Source: Gnetum montanum (taxonomy: Eukaryota; Streptophyta; Gnetopsida; Gnetales; Gnetaceae). From it: a DNA stretch of 64,000 bases. Each line of letters begins with the position of its first letter. The first letter of the stretch is position 1. This document shows positions 58,191-64,000 of this stretch, one piece after another. The position numbers were made by a program, and so were the translations under genes. The stretch is taken from NCBI GenBank assembly GCA_015680685.1, contig MNCI01000273.1, positions 401,430 to 465,429 of the forward strand. The letters run 5' to 3'. The notes below the pieces were generated by a model. That model saw only the letters and a list, made by a program, of their open reading frames with translations. It was not told the DNA's origin and did no database searches.

Positions 58191-60360
58191 GGCCATCTCC
58201 CCCATGACTGAATTGGAAGGAGAAGATCCAAAATAATGAGCACGGTTGCCCACCTACGGAGGTAGCATATGTTCTGGCTATCTTAAACTCATGGAAGGGT
58301 TTTGTTTGTTGCACATTGACTAATAGTCTCTTATCTAGGCTCTTAGGTTTATATATGGTCATGGCTCCTAAAGGAAAAGTTGCATAGATAATGTAAGGTC
58401 CTTCCCACAGTGTTTGAAATTTGGTACATTGTGACACATGTGTGGGGTTCCAGTAGAGAACCTTATCACCTAGTTGATACCTAACTTTCCTAATTTTCAG
58501 GTCATGACATTGTTTATTAAATGCCTTATGCAACTCATCAGAAGACAGGGTAGCTAATCAGTTCTCGTCTAGCAAGTTAAGAGTAATTAACCTTTGTTTT
58601 TGTGCTAGATCAAGGTTAAGGTTGAGGTCACATGTTGTGGCTAGTGTACGAAGTTCAGTTTGGATAGGGAGCATTGAAAGCTTTCCATAAACTAACTCGT
58701 AGGGAGAGTAGCCTATAGGGAGTTTCATATGGAGCAGTATGCCCAAAGAGCATCATTTAGTTTAGTGCTCTAGTCTCACCTATACTTGCTAATGGTTCTA
58801 GTCAGTATCTTAGTAATCTCCCTATTGGTAACCTCAGGTTGACTATTTGCTTGGGGGTGGTATGGTGTAGTCAATTTGTTAAGCGTTGCATTAACTTCCA
58901 AAAAGTTGCACCTATAAAGTGTGTACCATTATCTGAGATAAGTGCACGTGGCACACCAAACCTGATCACAACCTGTTGTTCGACATCGTGCAACTGTAGA
59001 TGAGGTGCAATCTTTAACAGCAGCTACTTTAGCCCATTTTGTTAAGTAGTCAACGGCAACTACGATGTAAGCTTTTCCATTGGACATTAGTGTAATGGGC
59101 CCCATGAAATCGATTCCCCAAATGTCAAAGGGTTCTAGTGGTTGAATCCATTTTTGTGGATTCTCCATTCTAGTAGTCATTCCCCCATCATGTTATTAAC
59201 ACTCACAAGATTGGATGAATTGATGGGTGTCTTGGAACAAGGTAGGCCAATAATACCCTGCAAGTAGGATCTTAATGGCTATTCATCTCCTAGCATAATG
59301 ACCCCCACAAGGGCCCTCATGAGCATCTTGGAGAACTCTCAATTGATCTCTATCGGGATCACACCATCGAACCAAGCCATTAGAACATACTTTGTAAAGT
59401 TATCCATTAATCTCCATAAAATACTTGGCTATGTGAAGAAACTATTGTTTCTTCTTAAGGTCTAGCACCTGTGGTGTTTGTTGGGTAAGGAGATAGGTAA
59501 GAATGTTACTGTACTAGTTAATCCCCATGGGTGATTGGTCATTCACGACATTGGCAAAGAGCAACTCATCGGGAAAGTGGTCGAAGATGGGATACTCATC
59601 CTCTTTGCTGTCCCAGCGCAACCAAGATAAATGATCATCAACTACGTTCTCGGTGCCATTATCTAAGATAAGTGCACGTGGCACACCAAACCTGATGACA
59701 ACCTATTGTTCAACATCGTGCAACTGTAGATGAGGTGCAATCTTTAATAGCAGCTGCTTTAGCCCATTTTGTTAAGTAGTCAACGGCAACTACGATGTAA
59801 GCTTTTCCATTGGACATTGGTGTAATGGGCCCCATGAAATCGATTCCCCAAATGTCAAAGGGTTCTAGTGGTTGAATCCATTGTTGTGGATTCTCCATTC
59901 TAGTAGTCATTCCCCCATCATGTTGTTAGCACTCACAAGATTGGATGAATTGATAGGTGTCTTGGAACAAGGTAGGCCAATAATACCCTGCAAGCAGGAT
60001 CTTAATGGCTATTCATCTCCTAGCATAATGACCCCCACAAGGGCCCTCATGAGCATCTTGGAGAACTCTCAATTGATCTCTATCGGGATCACACCATCGA
60101 ACCAAGCCATTAGGATATACTTTGTAAAGTTATCCATTAATCTCCATAAAATACTTGGCTATGTGAAGAAACTGTTGTTTCTTCTTAAGGTCTAGCACCT
60201 GTGGTGTTTGTTGGGTAAGGAGATAGGTAAGAATGTTACTGTACCAGTGAATCCCCATGGGTGATTGGTCATTCACGACATTGGCAAAGAGCAACTCATC
60301 GGGAAAGTGGTCGAAGATGGGATACTCATCCTCTTTGTTGTCCCAGCGCAACCAAGATAA
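58191..60360 (-). pseudogene. Element I integrase, with 730-bp internal tandem duplication
   Basis: The zinc finger HEGPCGGHYARR...C-C and the core start WGIDFMGPI with VVAVDYLTKWAKAAAIKDCT appear twice, once in each unit of a tandem duplication (58925-59654 and 59655-60384). Downstream of the second unit come a PYHPQANSQPEVTNREI-like E-containing block (about 58850-58800), SPYELVYGKLSMLPIQ (58720-58670) and the C-terminal QLGDKVLYWNPTHVS, TLWEGPYII module (58533-58190). The duplication is not a multiple of 3 and breaks the frame, so the enzyme cannot be made intact. Confidence 0.8.
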
Positions 60361-60384
60361 ATGATCAGCAACTACGTTCTCGGT
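58925..60384 (-). repeat. 730-bp tandem duplication in integrase of element I
   Basis: Units 58925-59654 and 59655-60384 are nearly identical, differing at scattered single bases (for example CTGATCACAACC versus CTGATGACAACC). The offset measured at AGTGCACGTGGC is exactly 730 (58941 and 59671). The join lies in a GTACCATTATC/GTGCCATTATC match, suggesting unequal recombination at a short repeat. Confidence 0.9.
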
Positions 60385-60710
60385 GCCTTTATGATCGATC
60401 ATTGTTAGATCAAACTCTTGTAGGATTACCAGCCATCATATTATATGGGGGCCTACCATTATCTTATTCATGAAGAACCGAATTGCACTATGATCAGTGT
60501 GTATGAATACTTTGTACCCCAATACATAATGTCTAAGTTTTTCTAGTGCAAACACTACAGCCATTAATTCTTTTTCTATAGTAGTGTAGTTAAGTTGTGC
60601 ACCAGCTATACTTCTACTTGCATAGTGGATGTAATAAGGACATTTTTGATCATCTAACTTTGTAAGTATAGCTCCTAAGGCATAGTTGGACACATTAGTC
60701 ATGATGTGGA
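60361..60710 (-). pseudogene. Element I RNase H (RT-linked)
   Basis: MTNVSNYALGAILTKLDDQK, YYIHYASRSIAGAQLNYTTI, EKELMAVVFALEKLRHYVLG, KVFIHTDHSAIRFFM and, after a stop, FDLTMIDHKGTENVVADHLS. The catalytic acidic residues are visible in the strand before ALGAIL, in EKE, in HTDHSA and in ADHLS. It follows RT in the same frame with one stop at about 60436. Ty3/gypsy (Athila) type; no second RNase H is present, unlike element A. Confidence 0.85.
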
Positions 60711-60903
60711 ACAGCCTGGACTAGTCAGGAGATTGTAGAATGGGTGTTTCTACTAGCTTCTGCTTTAGATTTTGGAAAGCTAGTTCACATTCCCTAGTCC
60801 ACTCGAAGGGTACATCCTTTTTCGTTAGCTCTACCAATGGTTTGACAATCTTTGAAAAGTTCTCTATGAATCTCCTATAGTAGTCAGTGTGTCCAAGGAA
60901 TGA

Positions 60904-61794
60904 CTAAATGTCTTTAATAGTTTCCGATTGGCAGGTGATTCCTTGGATGACTTTGATTTTTTCAAGGTCTACCTCTATCCTTGCATGTAAAATTTTATGC
61001 CCAAGCACTATGCCTTCTTGGACCATAAAATGGCTTTTTAGCCAATTGAGCCTTAGATTAGTTTCTACACACCTTTTTAGCACTTGCTCCAATCGGTCCA
61101 AAGCTTGATCAAAACTTGCTCCATAGGTGGAGAAGTCATCCATAAAGACTTCTATACCATTTCCTATCTGCTGCTGGAATATGCTTAGAACTAAGAGTTG
61201 AAATGTGGCAAGGGCATTACACAAGCCAAATGACACTTGTTTGTATGCAAAAATTTCCCAAGGATTGGTGAATGTAGTTTTGGCTTGGTCTTCTGGGGCT
61301 ATTTATATTTGGTTGTATCTGCTATAGCCATCTAGAAAACTATAATAGCAATGCCATGCGATTGTGTCCAAGACTTGGTCAACAAATGACAACAGAAAGT
61401 GATCCTTGAATGTTGCCATGTTTAGTAGCCTAAAATCTATACACACCCTCCAATTTCCTTCCATTTTAGGCACGATTACCAAGGGGCTAACCCATTCGCT
61501 ATCAGCAATGGGGTATATGAACCTAGCATTTAGAAGCTATTTGATTTCTTCTTTTACTACTTGCTTCAACTTTGGGTTCAATCTCCTTTGTGGTTGTTTT
61601 CGAGGATTCATGGAGGAGTCAGTGTAAATCCTATGCTGGCATATCCTAGGATCTATTCCAATTAATTCTGGATATGACCAAGTGAAGGCCTTTGAGCACT
61701 TATTTATCACCTTTAACAGACTCTCATTTTGTTGCGGAGCAAGTCTCGCGTTGATGATTACCGGTTTTCCATTCTTAAGGAATGCATATTCCAT
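60904..61794 (-). pseudogene. Element I reverse transcriptase
   Basis: Residues RLNPKLKQVVKEEIK and FIYPIADSEWVSPLVIVPK open the fingers; WRVCIDFRLLN, YYSFLDGYSRYNQI, PWEIFAYKQVSFGLCNALA and IEVFMDDFSTYGASFDQAL (catalytic FMDD, about 61130-61152) form the palm; LKRCVETNLRLNWLKSHFMV and EGIVLGHKILHARIEVDLEK follow. These match plant Athila RT closely. In-frame stops at about 61535 and 61300, but no frameshift is apparent. Pol starts in a different frame from gag-protease, with a short overlap at 61758-61794. Confidence 0.9.
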
Positions 61795-62621
61795 ATTGGT
61801 GGATAAGGTTTTAGCTCTAGGGGCTCTTGTTTAAATTTTTTGGGAATTTTCAACTTCCCCCAGTTGATGTTTTCTAAGTTAGGACTAGGAAGTTGGTGGT
61901 GGACTTGCTCTAATGCATCAATGCTATCTATATAAGTGCAAGTCAATACCTCAGTTAGTTCCATGCATAGAAGTGAGCTGCTTTCTTGATCAACTAACAA
62001 CCACTAGGTGTCTTCTTGTCTCGTGGCTACTACATATAGGCACCTTTGTATGTTGATCGTTTGTGCACATTGATTGCATGCAAACAATGTTAAACTTTGC
62101 ACAACCCATGATCTCTGTATGCAATTGCACCCTGTGTCACTGTATGTGATGAATGGAACCTTCTTCTTCTCGATCTTTCCAAAAGTATTTTCCTTAGATA
62201 TTTCTAGGGAAAGTTTGTGGAGACCTAGGAACGCATCGATAGTGCTTAGCCATGCCCTTCCCATTTTTATTGGGAAGTTCCCCTTACTGTTATTCACTTG
62301 GATCACCAAGAAGTTAGTTGGATATGACCATCATCAAATAGTGGTAACAATGTCCTCCACTAATCCCAAGGGAACAGTGATGGACTAGTCAGCCAATTCT
62401 AAATAGACATTGCTCTTTTTTAATGGAGGCAGGTTCTAGGCCTTATACATTTCTTGGGATATTAGGTTGACATCAGAACCTGAATCTAAAAGAGCTTTAC
62501 ATGGCTCATTCCCAGTGATTTGTAGATATATTAGAGGACTCCCAGGATCAAAGAATTTCCTGGCAAGGTGGCCACCCTTGATCCAATCAGTGATGACATG
62601 TGTTAACATGAATGTATGCAT
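61795..62621 (-). pseudogene. Element I aspartic protease and spacer
   Basis: PGSPLIYLQITGNEPCKALL precedes the active-site LLDSGSDVNLIS (about 62470-62489). SITVPLGLVEDIVTTI, then NFLVIQVNNSKGNFPIKMGR and AWLSTIDAFLGLHKLSLEIS complete the retropepsin. A spacer with CNCIQ and CNQCAQ pairs follows, then a linker LENINWGKLKIPKKFKQEPL leading to RT. Stops at about 62435, 62400 and 62335, all in one frame. Confidence 0.85.
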
Positions 62622-64000
62622 TCAATGTGGTGTTAAGTTTGAAAGGGGCTCTGAACCTTTATTTGATATAGAAGCATCCAAAGACTCAGCCACTTGGGGT
62701 TGCAAAGGCTTTTTTGGACTATTGGTTTTGAAGAAAGTTCTCTTCTTTGTACAGTTTTCAGAACCAAAAGTAGGTTGAGGATTAACAACTCTTGTGGCAT
62801 TGTGTTGCTGTGACTAAGCAGGGAGTTCACCTTGCATTACTAGAGTAGGTGGTAACGGAGCTACTGGTGGGAGAGACATAGCTGGATTGGAAGGATGGTA
62901 TACTTGTGAAATGTTGCCCCTAGGAGAGGGAGACCTATAGTACTCGCGGGATTGGTAGTGATGTTCGGAAGTAACGTGACCAACAGAGTCACGTGGAGAA
63001 ATTGGATGCTACACATAATATCCATATGGGTCAGGTTGTCTTGGTGGTGGCATTCCCCATGATTGCGAGTATTGCCACTGTTGATGTTGCTCAATTGTTT
63101 GTGGTGAAGTTCCACTTGGATAATATGTTAAAGGTTGGTGGAACTGCCTTGGGTTACCTTAGGGATAAGGTAACCACTGGGATGTTTGCCATTTTTTTAA
63201 ATGTGAATTAAGTGCATACACCCCAGACTCCTGCAGATATGAGATCACAGGACAACATCCCTTAGGATGGTTGTATTGATATATCTTGCATCCACTATCA
63301 TCGTCTATATCTGAGTCCACAACTTCTTCAATAATAGCAACTTTTCCCTTACCCTTGTTATGTGCATTTTCTACTTCCCTCTTTTTCCTGTTGTCAAGAT
63401 CACTACCTCGCTTCCTAGACTCCTCTACTATTTTGAGAATAGTTTGAAACCTACTATCCAGGGAGTTCCACATTTAGTCTACGTTTGCTGATACTTTTGA
63501 TGCTACCTTTTGAATAGGTCAGGTTTTCCTATTCACCATCTCTTTGAGTGGTGACTCTTCCTCATCCTCACAAAATCTTACTACCTTCTTTCAGAGGGAA
63601 GGATCTCGATTGTATTCTTCCACTATCTTTTTGTAGCTCACCTTCTTCCTTAGCTACTTTATGCAATAGCTTATGAATTTGATGGGACCTAAGCTCTGAT
63701 AGCCTCCCTTGGGCATAAGTCCCAAGGGTTCTTCTCGTTTCCTGCCTAATCCCATCTATGAGATGGTGTAGTTGATCCTACTATGAATAACCATGGACAA
63801 GACAACCATGTAAAAGTGCATAATAGTGGCCCATGGTAGCATCCAAGGGTTCATGACCTCCTTGTTTCCATCTTTGGATTTTCTTTCGTAAGTTAGATAC
63901 TTGGGAGTACATTTGGTACTTATCGTTGAACAATTCTAATATCGTAATCCACCTATGAATGGATTCTAGTTCTAAAGACCAGTACCAGCTTTTAGCTTCT
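62622..64000 (-). pseudogene. Element I gag (C-terminal part, continues outside window)
   Basis: From the window edge the - strand carries the capsid region (about 64000-63650, with QGWKQ-like and GLRQETRRTLGTYAQGRL-like blocks), a charged helix MWNSLDSRFQTILKIVEESR (63473), an acidic patch, a knuckle-like CKIYQYNHPKGCC, then the proline-rich tail with SQSWGMPPPRQPDPYGYYV (about 63060) and LPPTLVMQGELPA. Shared with H almost block for block. Several stops. Confidence 0.8.

Larger units (their letters stand above)
55448..64000 (-). mobile_element. Element I: Athila-like element with full pol, 5' end outside window
   Basis: 3' LTR 55448-56255, polypurine tract, non-coding tail, integrase, RNase H, RT, protease and gag follow in order on the - strand to the window edge. 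FMDD-type RT, protease and gag all resemble plant Athila elements. Gag-protease is in one frame and RT to integrase in another, each with few or no frameshifts apart from the 730-bp duplication. It is inserted in J. It is the best candidate for the autonomous partner of E, G and H, though this copy is broken by stops. Confidence 0.85.

Noticed and set aside
61829-61835. TTTAAAC heptamer near the gag-pol frame change of element I as a -1 frameshift signal
   Set aside because: It is in the wrong register (TTT AAA C in the gag-protease frame), and the pol frame has stops directly downstream. A plain indel is more likely.

Overview
This is a window of plant nuclear DNA made almost entirely of nested, decayed LTR retrotransposons. 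No intact host gene is visible. Plant-type Ty3/gypsy (Tat/Athila-like and chromovirus) and Ty1/copia coding regions are present, with their characteristic tRNA primer-binding sites. Two decayed exons match plant CFIm25, and a PPR fragment and a UFD1-like fragment are also plant-type. The depth of nesting and decay, and a 3.35-kb LTR, suggest a very large plant genome such as a gymnosperm; that is inference only. One assembly gap (3797-4008) and two single Ns (40298, 45194) are present. I use the letters A-P as local names for elements.

Layout. 1-12284: element A, a Tat-like Ty3/gypsy on the + strand with a truncated 5' LTR, gag, protease, an RNase H placed before the reverse transcriptase (RT), then RT, RNase H, integrase, an accessory ORF with its own TATA box, and a 3.35-kb 3' LTR carrying host-gene fragments. 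A sits in a chromovirus (N, 12285-13690). 13700-17200: copia pol (O) and gag (P) fragments. 17438-32016: copia element C on the - strand, with gag only, split by the Athila-like element E (21041-29563). E has gag but no pol, and a long coiled-coil ORF behind an LTR-like internal promoter. 32807-36690: a CpG-rich Ty3/gypsy fragment K (gag plus LTR, -). 36720-37575: copia gag L (-). 38010-38700 and 45404-45528: a chromovirus integrase (M, -) split exactly by the Athila-like element H (38701-45403, - strand, target duplication CTTAG). 45529-47985: copia D (+). 48010-50960: Athila-like G (+). 51000-54890: low-copy sequence with two CFIm25 exons. 54897-55447: a protease fragment J. 55448-64000: Athila-like I (-), the only one of its group here with protease, RT, RNase H and integrase, and with a 730-bp tandem duplication inside the integrase.

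How the parts relate. E, G, H, I and J belong to one family: LTRs ending TGATGA...TCATCA, an Asp-tRNA-like primer site, related gag proteins, and a repeated CAGTCATGGGGG polypurine motif. H and E look like internally deleted, pol-less derivatives that would need an I-like partner. C and D are one copia family with GACATCT-rich LTRs.

Most interesting points: the RNase H before the RT in A; accessory 3' ORFs in A and E that each follow an internal TATA box; the E accessory ORF of about 864 codons with no visible frameshift, broken only by stops explicable as C-to-T changes; palindromic GATATC arrays in U3; host-gene fragments inside a transposing LTR; and a CFIm25 exon pair killed at one splice acceptor.
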